DNA of 64,000 bases. Source: Multifurca ochricompacta (lineage: Eukaryota > Basidiomycota > Agaricomycetes > Russulales > Russulaceae). A program made the translations under genes and the position numbers. Position 1 is the stretch's first letter. Every line of letters begins with the position of its first letter. The notes beneath the pieces are model-generated. The model made no database searches. It was not told the origin of the DNA and saw only the letters and a program-made list of their open reading frames with translations. The stretch lies in the NCBI GenBank assembly GCA_022496185.1, contig WTXG01000003.1:186001-250000 (forward strand). Direction: 5' to 3'. Of the stretch, positions 1 to 14,506 are shown in pieces.

Positions 1-386
1 GAGGTCCGCAATAGCAATTTCTCTTCGCTGGCGCTGGCGAATCATGCAACTCTCTAACACCTTTGGCAATCTCATGGGTGTGCTTCGCCGTGTTTTCGCT
101 CACCAATCACTGTTTATCACGGTGCACGTTCTGTCTAGACCCCAAATTTTCACCTTCTGTTGCTTCGTTGCGGCGCCAGCCTTTGTACTGCTTTTCGGCT
201 GGGGATTTCTTCTCGAATCCCACCACTCTGACAAGCTGACGGAATTCTCGGCTCTTCAGACGATTATAGTACCTAGTTCTTCCCGCTGGGCCCCGTCCTC
301 GCGCAATCTGATAGCCCGCTCGCGTATCTCGCCTCATAAAACCATATGGCTCTCCTTAGATGTCCTGATTCACTGCATTGTATCAG

Positions 387-1154
387 GGGACGTCGAACTT
401 CGTCATCCATCGCGGGACCTACCGGACCTTTTGCGTTCTGGTGTGCTTATTGGTGGCTGGAATGTTCACTTGCATGTTCATTTCATTCAAAGGGTTCATG
501 CTATACTATGGTCCACCATCGCAAGATTCGATGTAAGTTGCCTGAGGGCAATCCCGTTTCTCCAAGCTGACGCTCTTCAAAGCCTGAGGTACCGTTAGGT
601 AGTTATATGCGCATGATTTTAGCAATATAGAAAGCCTACAGTCTTAAAAAAATATTACAGCTACTATACGACATACCAATGGTGCTCATCCCAATCTCGT
701 CGATCTCGATTTTGTACCCCACTGGAAACTGAAGAGTCTAGTCCGGCAACTTATATCATCGCTTCACGAAGGCACCACTACATCCCTTTTACTCACGACA
801 AAGGCACCGGAATTGTCCATGTTCGATTCACGTTATGCTATCGCCACGCTTTTCTTTCAGCCCCCTAGGACGACATTGCCATTTACAACATCGATTTCGA
901 CTGTGCTGACCTTACTCGGCACGTATGGTGACAGCATCTCTGTCCTTGGTGCTGAAAATATCACCATTTCATACGCCGAATCACTGTTTGGTGCCGCCAG
1001 TACTCTTTGCACTGATACTGACATTCGGGCCAAGTTTATTGGAAGGAATAGTTTGGTTGGATGGCGTAAGGAGTGCTTACGGGGAGTTTGGGAGGCTGCA
1101 CTATTGAAGGCAGGCTTGTTAATAAAATGGAAGATAACGATTAAAATTAATTAA
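387..1154 (+). CDS. 3' part of an unrecognised membrane protein gene (partial model)
   Basis: Two open stretches look coding. An exon at about 387-532 encodes a hydrophobic helix (VLVCLLVAGMFTCMFISF) followed by LYYGPPSQDS. It ends at a good GTAAGT donor. A last exon opens after the TTACAG acceptor at 660 and runs to a TAA at 1152-1154, giving about 160 residues with motifs such as VDLDFVPHWKLKSLVRQL and TNISTVLTLLGTYGD-like text. The phases of these two exons do not match exactly, so an exon or a base is missing from the model. A second frame of the last exon is also open for about 70 codons and cannot be excluded. Further 5' exons probably lie in 1-386 but could not be fixed. I do not recognise the family. 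The gene ends about 130 bp before the ATG9 start, on the same strand. Confidence 0.35.
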
Positions 1155-1282
1155 ATTAAAAAATATCGAGCGTGAGAGAACGAGCTTCATTCGGTCAGTT
1201 CAGTTGTGTCGTCAGTCGTCAGTGCCTGCCGCGCCGCGCTTGTCAACAACATTGCCCATCGTCATCCTTGGGCTTGGGCACC

Positions 1283-4200
1283 ATGTCCTCCTCACCACCG
1301 AATAATAGACGCTTCACTGGCCGCCCTTCATCTGCCTCTCGCTCTATATCTCAGTCTATTTACGCGCCCACAGCCAGTTCTCGACCTTTCCTCAACATGC
1401 TAAATCCATTAGGCCACACGTACAAAGGCTACACAGCCGCCAATCAGTCCGTCCTAGAAGAGGATGAAGAGGACGCTGACGGTACCGCCTCCCAAAGAAA
1501 CGAACACATCGACCTGGAGTCTCAGACCCCCTATCATCCAACCTCAACAGTCAAGACCTCCAGCGCGGGTTCTATTTCTATGCAGCGCGTCTCCCGGGAT
1601 GGCTCCGGTTCCGGTGTGCTTCGGCCTAATGTCCGCGAGGACGATCGTATCCAAGAGGAGTCTGAGTCAGACGGTGAGGTCCCACAGAGCTTCTTAATCG
1701 AGTCGCCTGCTGTGCGCCGCACACCGCTGTCACGCAAGGGCCGACCACGCGATACGCGACAGGCATCGGACCCCACCACACCCGCCGACCCTCCCCGGAT
1801 ATCCGTGCCCCCGCGTCCCTCGGAGATTAACGTGGAACATCCCCCCGTTAGACTCCTACCTGCGCCTTTGCAGCCCAATCCGAAGCGCGGGCTGGATGCG
1901 TACGAGCGGGCGCTATGGAATTGGGTGAACGTGTACAACCTCGACGCCTATCTTCAGGAGGTGTACACGTATTACCACGGGAAGGGGATATATTCTATTG
2001 CGCTCAAGCGAGGTTTAAACCTTCTGTAGGTGTCCTCCCCCCCCCCTCCCCTCCTCCATTTCATCAGAAGGGCTACGCTAATGCCAAGCCCAGCACATTC
2101 GGTTTTGTTATCTGCTTCTCGACCTTTCTCCTTCGCTGCGTAGACTACTCGCGCATTCATCCTGACGCTGTCACGCGGCTATCTGATATTGTCGTTGATC
2201 GCTGCGTCTCTCGGTGTGTCCTCCTTCCCCCCCCCCCCCCCCCCCCCCGGGCTTCTTTCCTTGTTTGTCTAAATAGCTCTCGTAGATTCTCCGGATTCAC
2301 GCTTCTCTTCTTCCTCTTGTTTTGCGCATTATATGCATGGCAGATCGCTTTGTTTGTCTTGAGTGTCATGCGGCTCGCGGACATGTACCGTTTTTATACC
2401 TACCTTCTTCAAATACCCGACGTGCGCCTCCCTTGTCTATATACCTTCGCTCATCGCCCAACATTTTTTCCTAGGAAGATATCCAGACCATCTCTTGGCC
2501 TGAAGTTGTTCGACGCATCGGAGCTATCCGTGATTCCAATCCACTTACAGAGCTTTCCTCGTCATCCTCGCGGCCACGTGCGAGCGAGGGTGCGAAACTA
2601 GACGCACACGACATCGCTAACCGTATTATGCGACAAGAAAACTTTCTCATCGCGCTCTTTAACAAAGAGTTGCTTGACTTGCGCGTTCCACTCCCGCACG
2701 GTTGGCCCACCGAGGAGGGTAAAGGCCGTACACTCACACGTGCCCTTGAATGGAACCTGCAATTTTGTTTGATGGAGTATCTGTTCGATAGAAGAGGGAA
2801 GGTGAGGAAGGTGTTTCTGAAGAGCAAGAACCGAGCAGCATTAATTGATGGGTACGTAAAGTTTGAGGACTATTTAACCACCCCCACCCTCGCCCCCGTC
2901 CCCTACCCCGCTAAAATGTATGTACAGGCTGAAACGACGTTTAATCTTTATGGGTATTTTGAATGCCATTTTTGCGCCGTTCATCGTGGTATACTTGCTC
3001 ATGTACTCATTTTTCCGATATTTCGAGGTGAGTGCTGTCCCTCTCGTGATAAGAAAAAGACAAATCGCTAACCGCAATGATAGGAGTCATACAATAACCC
3101 GTCTTCAATAGGTGGCCGCGCATATACTCCCTTCGCTCAATGGAAATTCCGTGAATTTAATGAACTGCCACATCTTTTCGAACGACGTCTCAACGAATCA
3201 TACCCTATCGCAAATATGTATATGGGCCAGTTTCCTAATGAGAAGATAGCAATTATCGTGAGGTGGGTTCTGCGATAACTTTCAATGCCTTGCTTGACAC
3301 AATGGTCAGGTTTGTAGCATTCGTAGCCGGCTCCTTTGCTGCCGTCCTCCTCCTCGCCACCGTCATCACTCCTGATCTTTTCATCCACTTCGAGATTACT
3401 CCTCACCGCTCTGTCTTCTTCTACCTTCCTGTTTTTTACGGTATCCTTGCGGTCGCGCGCGGCATGATTCCCGAAGAGAACCGGGTGTTCGACCCAGACG
3501 TACTCATGAAGGCGCTCGTCCAGTATACACACTACCTTCCAGACGAGTGGCGCACACAACTGCACTCAAAGGTGGTGCATACGCAATTTGGCGAGCTATT
3601 CGCGATGAAGGTAGTCACGTTCGCGACGGAGCTTACCAGCGTCGTTCTGACGCCATTCATCCTCTGGTTCGCACTCCCTCCGTGCGCACCGGCAATCGTC
3701 GACTTTTTCCGCGAGTTCACTGTCCACGTCGATGGGCTTGGGTACGTGTGCAGCTTTGCGGTGTTTGACTTCCAACGACACGGTAACGTCAAGGTTCGTT
3801 CCCCCCCCCCTTCTTTTTCTTTTTTTCGGTCATTCTCGTGCTAAGAATAATCTCTCCAACCCATGTAATAGTTTGGTGCGCCGACGACGGTGTCCGACGC
3901 ACGACTGATGTCCAACGACGGAAAGATGGAGAAGTCCTTCGTATCGTTTAAAGCTGCACACCCAGAGTGGATGCCAGCCGACCCCACTGGCTCGCTATAT
4001 CTCTCGCGGATCGCGGATCTCTCCGCGCGACGCGCCGCCGACGACCACACGCCACGTCCTATAAGCGCGAACATGTCCACAGACCGGGGGTGGGAGTACG
4101 AGCGCGCGTTACACGAATCACAGACCGCGGCTGTGAGGAGGCGAGCTGGCATCGGCGGTGGAGGCGGTGGGGTCAACGCTGGGTTCGTCGGAACGACTTC

Positions 4201-4651
4201 GATGATGTTGGGACAGTCTACGGCCACGGCTTACCAATCCGGAATGGCGCAGAGCGTCACGTTGGGGGATTCAGAAGGATCTGTCGCGCTAGCTGCCGTT
4301 GCCGGATTGAGACTTCCTCCCTCTTCTTCTTCTTCTCCAGCGGTAGCGAGGCCAGCTGGGACGGGGACGGGGATGGGGACGGTTGGGGGCAAGATGGCTC
4401 CGATTTCCCCTATGACGTCGATACCGAGCGGGAGTGGTGAATTAGCGGCGGACTCACAAGGGGACGTGCGTAGCGCATTGGGAGAGTCTTATGTGGATGG
4501 TGGGCGGAGACATCCACGTGGGATGAGCACGCGATCAATGCGGGAGGAGGAGGAAGAGGATGGGCTGCAGGCGGATGGAGGAGTGCTTGGGTTACTGGCG
4601 CAGATTTATAGTGGGACAGTTGGTGGGGGTGCACGTGGTGTGCTATCATAA
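1283..4651 (+). CDS. ATG9: Autophagy-related protein 9, lipid scramblase
   Basis: ATG9 is the multi-spanning membrane protein of autophagic vesicles; it scrambles lipids and supplies membrane to the growing phagophore. Eight exons (1283-2025, 2094-2213, 2286-2421, 2475-2851, 2928-3027, 3084-3262, 3310-3793, 3872-4651) join in frame to 972 residues. Residues 1-215 are a polar, Ser/Pro/acidic disordered tail, as in fungal homologues. The conserved core follows: ALWNWVNVYNLDAYLQEVY, VGF/TFGFVICFSTFLLRCVDYS, FSGFTLLFFLLFCA, WQIALFVLSVMRLADMYRFY, QTISWPEVVRRI, LQFCLMEYLFDRRGKVRK, LIFMGILNAIFAPFIVVYLL, and RMIPEENRVFDPDVLM-like text. The 260-residue tail exon is Gly/Ser-rich. The start is the first ATG in frame (MSSSPPNN), just after a TTGGGCACC context. 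Four introns contain long C runs. Identification is secure from the conserved core. Confidence 0.95.
2227..2248 (+). repeat. C22 homopolymer inside ATG9 intron 2
   Basis: A run of 22 cytosines within a 72-nt intron (2214-2285). It takes the place of the usual T-rich pyrimidine tract. C10 runs occur also in introns 1 (2037-2046) and 7 (3801-3810) of the same gene. Confidence 0.9.
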
Positions 4652-4955
4652 GCATAAAGCATAAGCTTTACCGCGCCGTTTGCATTATTTGTTTGCCTTT
4701 TTTTTTTGTAATTCACCCGCCCGCTACCCAATCATCATCTTAGCCAGCCAGCCAGCCAGACAAGCTGGGCACCCGCATTGCTGGCCGCGGATAAAAACAG
4801 TGAGACAAGCACAGCCGGGGTATGTGTTCATGTGGTTCAGTAGAAATTTGGGGTATATCATAGTATGTGTGCAGTAGCAGCAACAGCAGTAGCAGCAGTA
4901 GCAGCCAAGTCCAAAGACGTAACGATAGGGAGAGCAGTATCAACAGTGTCAGCGA
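4652..4955. other. Convergent intergenic region, ATG9 and EH-domain gene 3' ends
   Basis: About 300 bp between two converging stop codons. It holds 3' UTR sequence, an (AGCC)n-like stretch near 4742-4760 and an (AGC)n-like run at 4874-4904. No gene is visible. Confidence 0.6.
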
Positions 4956-6718
4956 TCAGCGAAGAATCGGACGGTTGGCAACCCGTAAGGGAGCTCGCCC
5001 ACTAGCTCCAAAACTCATCCCAGCACGACCGAGAATTTGCGCGCGGTGTAACTCTTCGTCAATCCGCGCCATCCCACGCGCAAACGCGTCACGATCAAGC
5101 GAGCCCATGCCCTCCGGGTCACATTCGTTCCTATATAAGACAGAGGAGAAAAAAGAAAGAAAGAAAAACAAAAAAAACAAAAAACAAAACAAAAAAAAAG
5201 GGGGCGGTTATTTTCCCGATGGGAGCTTCGAATGAAAGGAAGATCTGCGTACCAGATATCCCGCAGACGTTGTGGCTCAAGTCTGGATTTGAGCCATATC
5301 TTGCGCACGAGGCGTCCGTCCAGTCTGGAGTCGGACCCACGTTCTGATAGGGGTGTCGGTACCTGCACTGGAAAGCCGCTCAGGTCCAGGTCGATAGACA
5401 GCCCGCGCCATCCGGCGTTCTGCCTTTTAGCGGGCACAGGGAGCGGTGGTTTCGGTGCGTGTTCATGCAAGTTCGCAGTAAAGAGTGTGTCATAACGCCC
5501 GCGGGCAACTTGTTTCGCTCCAGGCGTTGGCATTGATGCCGAGACGGATGTGCGAGAGGAAAGCGACGTGCGAGAGGCGGTTGTAGCCTGTGAAAAGAGG
5601 GATGATCGATCTGAGGCGGTCGTTGCAGTCGACTGGACGGAGGTGCGTGCTGATGACGGGCGCGAGCGCGAGGGTGGGGGCGGCGGAGGAGATGTGATAG
5701 GCGGTGGAGGTGGCACGCGGCGCGTGTTCGTGAGGGAGAGAGAGGAGCTACTGGCAGATGGAGTGAGCGTTTGGATTGGTGAAGTTGTGCTAGATGTGAT
5801 AGACGAGGGTGATGAACTCTGAGAGGGGAAGCTGCCTGCAGAGCTCCTCTGCTGGAATATCGGAGGACGCTGTGGCAGTTTGGGTGGCAGAGATACTGGT
5901 TGTTTTGTAGCCACCGCAAGCGCTGGCTTTCCAGGGGGCTTCAGAGGACGTGACGAAAGTGTGATAGGAGGGAGGAAAGACGACGGGGCAGACACGTTTT
6001 CGAATGACTCATCAAGGCTTTCACCGTCTTCTGTCCCTGTAACCGTCCACTCTCGCTCCATTGGAAAAGCGTGCAAAGCGCCTGCAGTGGTGGGGTCACC
6101 CCCGTCAGAAGAAAGGGAGACGGAATGGAAAGAGGAAATGGAAGAGGCTGGCGCATGACCTTGGACACGTCTTATACCATCTGATGTAGAGAACTTGGTA
6201 ATTGTGGGTGGATAGGAATAATCGGCTTCCGGAGGCATGAGCATATTAGTAGATGGGGGCGAAGAGATGAGACTGGTTGCGGGGGCAGAAGCCGAACGAA
6301 GAGAGTTAAAAGACGGCTTGCGGGGAGGTAATGGAGGTGCTTTTGAAAGTTTTATGGAAGACCCCTCAAAGCTGATCAGGGGCGCACTTTCATATGGTGG
6401 TAGTCGTTTGGTCACCAGAGGTGGAGAGTAGCCGCATAGGACAGCCGTGGGCGAGGTTGTACGAAATGGCCCATCATCGATGACCCAATCTTTAAGGTCT
6501 AAAAGAGATGACCTATGTTGTAGAGAATTTGGGGATGTTGAAGGGGTGTAAGCGGTAGGAACTATTGGAGGAATGGATGCCGCTGTGGGTGAATGTGGAC
6601 TGTCAAGGAGGTGCTCGGATTCCGAATGAATTGCGACGCTATCGAGAACTTCCTTTGGCGCACCCGTTCCGAGAGCTTCAAAGGCTTTTATTCTAGCTTG
6701 AAGTGTTGAAGGTGCCAT
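4956..6718 (-). CDS. EH-domain protein with long disordered Pro/Ser-rich N-terminus (IRS4/TAX4-like)
   Basis: Two exons (complement 6718-5253 and 5130-4956) give 546 residues. The first 440 residues are low complexity, rich in Ser, Pro and Thr, with polyproline stretches (VPPPPPITSPPPPPP). The C-terminal 90 residues form one EH domain: YDTLFTANL, then LDGRLVRKIWLKSRL, RLRDIW, and after the intron NECDPEGMGSLDRDAFARGM with the acidic calcium-loop positions of an EF-hand. A single C-terminal EH domain behind a disordered tail is the arrangement of yeast Irs4/Tax4, regulators of phosphoinositide level and autophagy. EH domains bind NPF peptides. The start ATG (MAPSTLQARIKAFEALG) begins a conserved-looking amphipathic segment. 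The intron is very T-rich on the sense strand. The gene is divergent from ECM15, with under 200 bp between starts. The exact orthology is an inference. Confidence 0.8.
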
Positions 6719-6914
6719 CTTTGTAAAACGAGATAGAATAGAATAGGACAGGACAAGGACTTGCAAGGACGCAAGGGTGAGAGAAAGATGAAAGCTGAAA
6801 GCTGAAAGCCTACGTACGGCTAAGCTAAGCGTGTTGTGCTCTGCTCTTTGGGTTTCTCTGCTCCTCCGCTCCTCGGTTTTAAAAATTTAAATTAAATTAA
6901 AATAAGACTCATTG

Positions 6915-7590
6915 ATGTCATCTTCATCTTCATCCTCATCCACAGAACTCTTCGCTGTAGCAGGCAAGTAATCCTTCTTTCTTTCTTTCTTTCTTTCTAA
7001 ATAAAATCGACATTGCTCTTGGCAAGACTTTTGCCTCATCCCGATGGGCACCGGCCATGACCCCTCTGTAAGTCCGAGTCCGAGTCCGAGTCCGGGATCT
7101 TTCTTTGCCTTGCTACAACATATCTATATCACTACAGGTGGCCGAGTATATAGCCGAATGTGCTCGTATTCTTGATAAATCTGGTCTTAAGTACCAAGTG
7201 TGTATTTTCTCAAAGCACCAAGCACCATCTCAACTAATTTCACATCCCTTATGGACAGATGCAGTGCGCTCTGAACCCACCCTTCCTCACTGAATAGGCT
7301 ATTGACCTCTCATAGTGGTTATGGGACCAATCTAGGTACGTTCAACTTCCTCTTTCGTGGTCTGTAGTAATCAACATATCATAGAGGGACCGTGGTCCGC
7401 TGTCTCACAGGCTATCCACGATTGCCACGCCGTTGTACATGCAAAAGGTGCACCTCGTATCGCTACAGACATTCGCATCGGCACACGCTCCCAGCCGCGC
7501 TTAGACCCTGTACCTCACGAAGGTGAGAACGAACGCAAGCTCCGCCGCGTGAAAGATATCCTAGGAAAGGACCGCGTCAGTTCGCCTTGA
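6915..7590 (+). CDS. ECM15: UPF0045 / ECM15-family thiamine-binding-fold protein
   Basis: Six short exons (6915-6963, 7027-7067, 7138-7197, 7259-7263, 7316-7335, 7385-7590) join to 126 residues. The family motifs are all present: VADFCLIPMGTG at the N-terminus, SVAEYIAECARIL, KYQMHGYGTNLEGPWSAV, and IATDIRIGTR. This matches the small UPF0045/YBL001c fold, where thiamine binding has been shown for some bacterial members; the fungal role is unsettled. Two details are unusual. Intron 1 starts with GC (AG|GCAAGT), the classic non-canonical donor. Exon 4 is only 5 nt long and is needed to recover the MH of MHGYGTNLEG. A model skipping it (donor two bases later) stays in frame but loses one residue. 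Introns 1 and 2 hold (CTTT)n and (GAGTCC)n repeats. Confidence 0.88.
6964..7026 (+). other. GC-AG intron in ECM15
   Basis: The donor reads CAG|GCAAGT and the acceptor GGCAAG. Removing it joins VAG/VA to DFCLIPMGTG, the expected family N-terminus. No GT donor nearby keeps this frame. The intron contains an (CTTT)n run at about 6978-7000. Confidence 0.75.
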
Positions 7591-8132
7591 ATCGAGGCCT
7601 CCTCTTCCAATTTGAGAAACGTCCTGTAAATGATGATGGTTATTTGTGCGTGTACGGGCCTTTACCTTTTCAGTTCAAGATCGACCTTGCGGTAATTTTA
7701 TGTGCGCTATGTGCGATCTTCCCTCCGTTTTGTCGTCGACTCTATCACCCCTTGGCTGCCGGCTGGGCTCAATCAAGCGTCATTCCTCTAGTGACCTATC
7801 ACTCAGCTTAAGGTCCATCCTAGCTTGTGTAGACCAAGCCTGGCAAAGGTGTACCTCGCCCTTGTGGAGATGCGCAATCCCTTTAGTGCGAGTGTTGAGC
7901 TACGACAATTTCGAGAGCCCTAGTTGAATCCGGTAACGTCAGCACCCGCTGCATCTTGATCAGTGTGTTGCCATGTGCTTAAAATATGAGGCGAGCGTCG
8001 ATATCCGTAGTGTTACTGTGGTTATTATATTATTAGATAAACGCGTCTTGTCACAACCGTCACACCTTCGGGTAGGTCACGACGTCAGTGGCTGGCTTGA
8101 ACGCGTCTTCACCGACTCGACCGACATTCGCC
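7591..8132 (+). promoter_or_regulatory. ECM15-MCM7 intergenic region with MCM7 promoter
   Basis: Downstream of ECM15 some open frames exist, but none shows recognisable motifs, so I treat 7591-8040 as non-coding. Close to the MCM7 start lie two perfect ACGCGT boxes at 8041-8046 and 8101-8106, 92 and 32 bp before the ATG. ACGCGT is the MluI cell-cycle box bound by the MBF factor in fungi, which drives G1/S genes including MCM genes. Confidence 0.55.
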
Positions 8133-10980
<2,848 letters not shown>

Positions 10981-11322
10981 GAGAGGGAGATTGGAAGGAA
11001 AAGGGAGCGCATTGATAGCTCCCTTGAAAATATTTTCATGTGATGTACTATCGCTGCTGTCGCTTTCGCACTTTGTTTCATCTGTAAATTGCTCGGAATT
11101 TATTTTGTGTTTGGGTTTGGGTATAAAAGATCCGTAGCCAAATAATGATTAATGATAGTTTCGCTAGTTAAAAAAAAAAGGAATTGAAAAGATCTCTGCT
11201 TTCCACAATCAACATCATCCATGACAGACACAGACAGACACACGAATATAATATTCAAGTGTCCTCCCTAGTTTTGAGGGAGAGGGGAGGACAGGACACC
11301 AAGATGAAAAGCAAGGTGAGCG
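10981..11322. other. Convergent intergenic region MCM7 / KEX2
   Basis: 3' sequences of two converging genes, AT-rich, with a TATAAA-like motif near 11120 that is probably fortuitous. No coding signal was seen. Confidence 0.6.
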
Positions 11323-14253
11323 CTATCGCGTCTGCGATGCGTGTTCCCAACTTCCGTCCCCATCCCCATCCCCTCCGTCTCCGTCCCCGCTCCCGCTCCC
11401 ACTCCCGCTCCCACCCGGACTAGTCGCACCGCCGCGCGCCAGCGCCTGCCTCTTCTCCGGCTCATCGCGATACGCAGGTGTGGGCGCCGTCCGAGGTGTA
11501 TTCGGGTCCTCGTCATCCAAGAAACCCTCATGGAACCCAAGCCCACCTTCAGCCACCGGTCCACCACGAAGGTGCGTACTCTCATCTACATCGTCCTCAT
11601 CCCCCTGTTCACCAAACGCATCATACAACTCCTTCGAACGCGGCGCGTGGCTACTGCGCGACATCGTGCCGAGCGCAAGATCATCGCCAGGCAACGCGCT
11701 ATAGTGATCTTTGGCGCGCCGGCGACGGGCTGCGCGCCTGCAGAGGAAGATACCCGCTATGAGGCCAAAGACGATGACGATGGTCGCTGCACCGAAAACC
11801 CATTTCTGGTTCGAGACGAGGGCGGACATGTCCGAGAACCAGCCTTCATCAGCGGTGGGTACCATGGTCCCGCTCGCAGTGGCACTAGAGGACGGTGGTT
11901 GTTCGGCATTGTCAGCGGGATGGCCATTGTCAAATGCAGGTTTGTCTGCCTCGCCCTCGGCCTCTCCGTGGTTGCCTGGCAGATGATCCGTTGGCTTCGG
12001 GTGTGCCTTGGTCGTAGTGCTGGGATGCTCAGACGGTGGGCCGTTAACACTTGGAACGGAGGGGAGGACTTTTTCGAACAGGGAAAGTTCGTATTCCCGT
12101 GCAATAGATGCATCGATTGTCGAACCAAATAGGGAGAGCTGCCAACCAAGGAAATGACCCGTATGATTATTAGCAGCAATGTCGGAGACGCGAATTGTCC
12201 AAATACCGCGAGGGTCCTCGTCCCTTTATGGAATTCAATATTGATAAGTACGTAAGGGGAGGGAGGTGATACGTACCAGTGCTTGACGCTCATAAATCGC
12301 CACCCAGGAAAACCGTCCTTGTTTGCGTCAATGCGACGGCGCGCGGCGAGGATGCTCTTAACGCCGTTCGGACTTGTGACCTCGACCTCGACATCACCAC
12401 GGCGGTCATGCGAGATCCATACTCGCACGGTAATATGCTCCAGCGAGTCGAAGTTGTTTTGTTCCAAATCTTCCTTGGTAACCGTGATGGTGCTAGTGAT
12501 ACCACCAGGGACGATAGGCAACCCGCCGCTCATTTCGCCAATCAAAGATGAGGTACCACCTCCGATCTGCACGGCGGGGAGTTCAACCCAAGTCTGAGGT
12601 TTCACGACCTGCCACTTCTGTGCAGCCGTGACGAATTCGTAGCCATTCAAGCGGCCGTAGCCGTACTTATACGAGAAGGGCCGACCGGCCGCTGTCTTCT
12701 CCCAGTCGGGGTCGTCTGGGTTGATGACTTCGGCCGTGCGGACAATGAGGTGTTGGAGGTCACGCCAAGTGAGGTCAGGGCTACACGAAACTCAATCAAT
12801 GCCATTGCATAAATTTACGAACTGCCGAGCATACCGAACAGAGAGTGCGAGAGCTAAGACACCAGCAGCATTGGGTGCTGCGGCAGAGGTACCACCGTGT
12901 GTGGTGGCACATTCCGCCTTGCCTTTATCAGTGGTCACCTTTTCGGAACAAATAATAGTTTAGAAGGTAGAAGCTGAGTGATGGGAAGCAGAACGTACAA
13001 TATGATTGCCACTTCCTGAGCTGTAAGCTACGACAAGGTTCGCAGCACATGCCTCAGAGTAGATGGGATGTAGACCCTTATAATCGATCGCGGCCACGGT
13101 GATGGAATATATGCTATTCGTGTACCCGTCAAAGTTGCATTGATCGCCGAAGGCGGCGCCGTTGCCACTAGCAAAGACGAAAACGGATCCCTTGCCATCA
13201 CGGCCGCGTTGAATACCGTTCAATATAGCACGCTGAATAAGATAGGCCGGGCTCTCCATGGACTTGCCGTCATCAGGTGGGCCCCACGAACAGCTGTAAA
13301 TGGATGTGTTCTGATAATTGTGGTTCAGAGCAGCGGCCTCATCGATATCTGAGATAGGTCCGGAGAGAATGCGTAAGCCTGCAATTTTGGAGTCGTACGC
13401 GATACCGACGCCACAGACGTTGTTCTTCACAGCGCCAATTTGGCCGGCGCATCGTGTGCCGTGGTGGTCGTCAAAGAGTTTAGGGCGGGGGAGGTCCTCA
13501 TGGTCGTTATAATCGTGCGAGCCAGGTCCCCACTACAAAAAAGAAGAAATTCGGGGATCGGCGAGCTCAGGCACAGTACGGGGGTCAAGTCAAGTGCAAC
13601 AGGGCCGGACTCACAAAGTTGGCGGCGAGGTCATCACTCTCATAGTCTAGCCCGTCGTCCACGAGTGCCGTGACAACGCCGTGGCCAGTGATACCCATTT
13701 CCCACAGCATGGACACATTCATCATGTGTTCAGGATATTGCTCGTTGACGAGATGCCATTGCCGAGGGAACTGGGGGTCATGGATACCGAGCTTGTCGAT
13801 GACGGCCTGCGCGAGGGGATGCTTTGAATTATCATTGCCAGGACGAATAGGCGGTGGGGCACGTTTTACTCGCTGGCGAAGCTCCTGGCGGGATAGATGT
13901 TTTACAGAGTCCGCTATGCGACGCGCGGTGTGGGAGTTCGGATCCCTCGTAGACGGAGGGTGGTGGAGGGCGTCGAAAGTAGTGAGTACGCGGTCGTCCC
14001 CATTATTGCGCCGAGAGAGTGACGTCGACGAATGTTGCTTTGGGACGCGGACTACCCAAAAGTTGTCGAGCTCGCCTGCGCGCTCGACCACTTGTACACC
14101 GAGAGTCCTTGAAACTTCTGACAAGGAGGGGCCAACGCTTGGGTTGTGTTCTAAAACATAATAGTCATGAGTATGAAAGGAATGTCTAGTAGCGTAGACA
14201 GTATAATGGGATAGGAGGACGAAGATGATGAAGGGGGAAGGCAGTGGTCGCAT
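11323..14253 (-). CDS. KEX2: Kexin-type subtilisin protease
   Basis: KEX2 cleaves proproteins after dibasic sites in the late Golgi. Five exons (complement 14253-13615, 13532-12999, 12938-12835, 12780-12277, 12223-11323) give 893 residues. A signal peptide (MRPLPSPFIIFVLLSHYTVYA) is followed by a propeptide ending near the basic sequence RQRVKR. The catalytic triad is present: Asp in ALVDDGLDYESDDL at about 200, His in DDHHGTRCAGQI, and Ser in HGGTSAAAPNAAGVLALAL. The oxyanion Asn lies in VFASGNGAAFGDQCN. The P domain follows (LEHITVRVWISHDRRGDVEV; RGIWTIRVSD). One transmembrane helix (WVFGAATIVIVFGLIAGIFL, about 735-757) precedes an acidic cytosolic tail that ends in a Gly/Ser/Asp repeat. 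All exon phases fit. Identification is secure. Confidence 0.95.
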
Positions 14254-14506
14254 GATGAATGAGGTCGTCTACACTGAAAGTGAGTGTACGGCGATGCGCT
14301 CGCTATATGCGCTTTGATGGATGAACGAATCGCACTGCCCCACTGCAGCCCATCAACGCCGAGTCGAGCCGACCCGCTTAGTTATATTATATAATCACAC
14401 ATCATCACTGGATTTTGATTTTTTGATTTTGATTTTGATTTTGATTTTATGATTATTTGTTTGTGATTTTGTGATATTTTGATCCGACGACCGACCGACC
14501 GACCTA
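14254..14506. repeat. Intergenic region with (TTTTGA)n microsatellite
   Basis: Between the KEX2 start and the POT1 stop. A TTTTGA/ATTTTG tract spans about 14408-14452, followed by a (CGAC)n-like tract at 14484-14500. The KEX2 promoter should lie here; no specific site was recognised. Confidence 0.6.

Noticed and set aside
5015..5192. Long read-through tail of the EH-domain gene (FFCFVFCFFCFSFFLF)
   Set aside because: It is the T-rich intron read as protein; splicing at 5252/5131 restores the EH domain.
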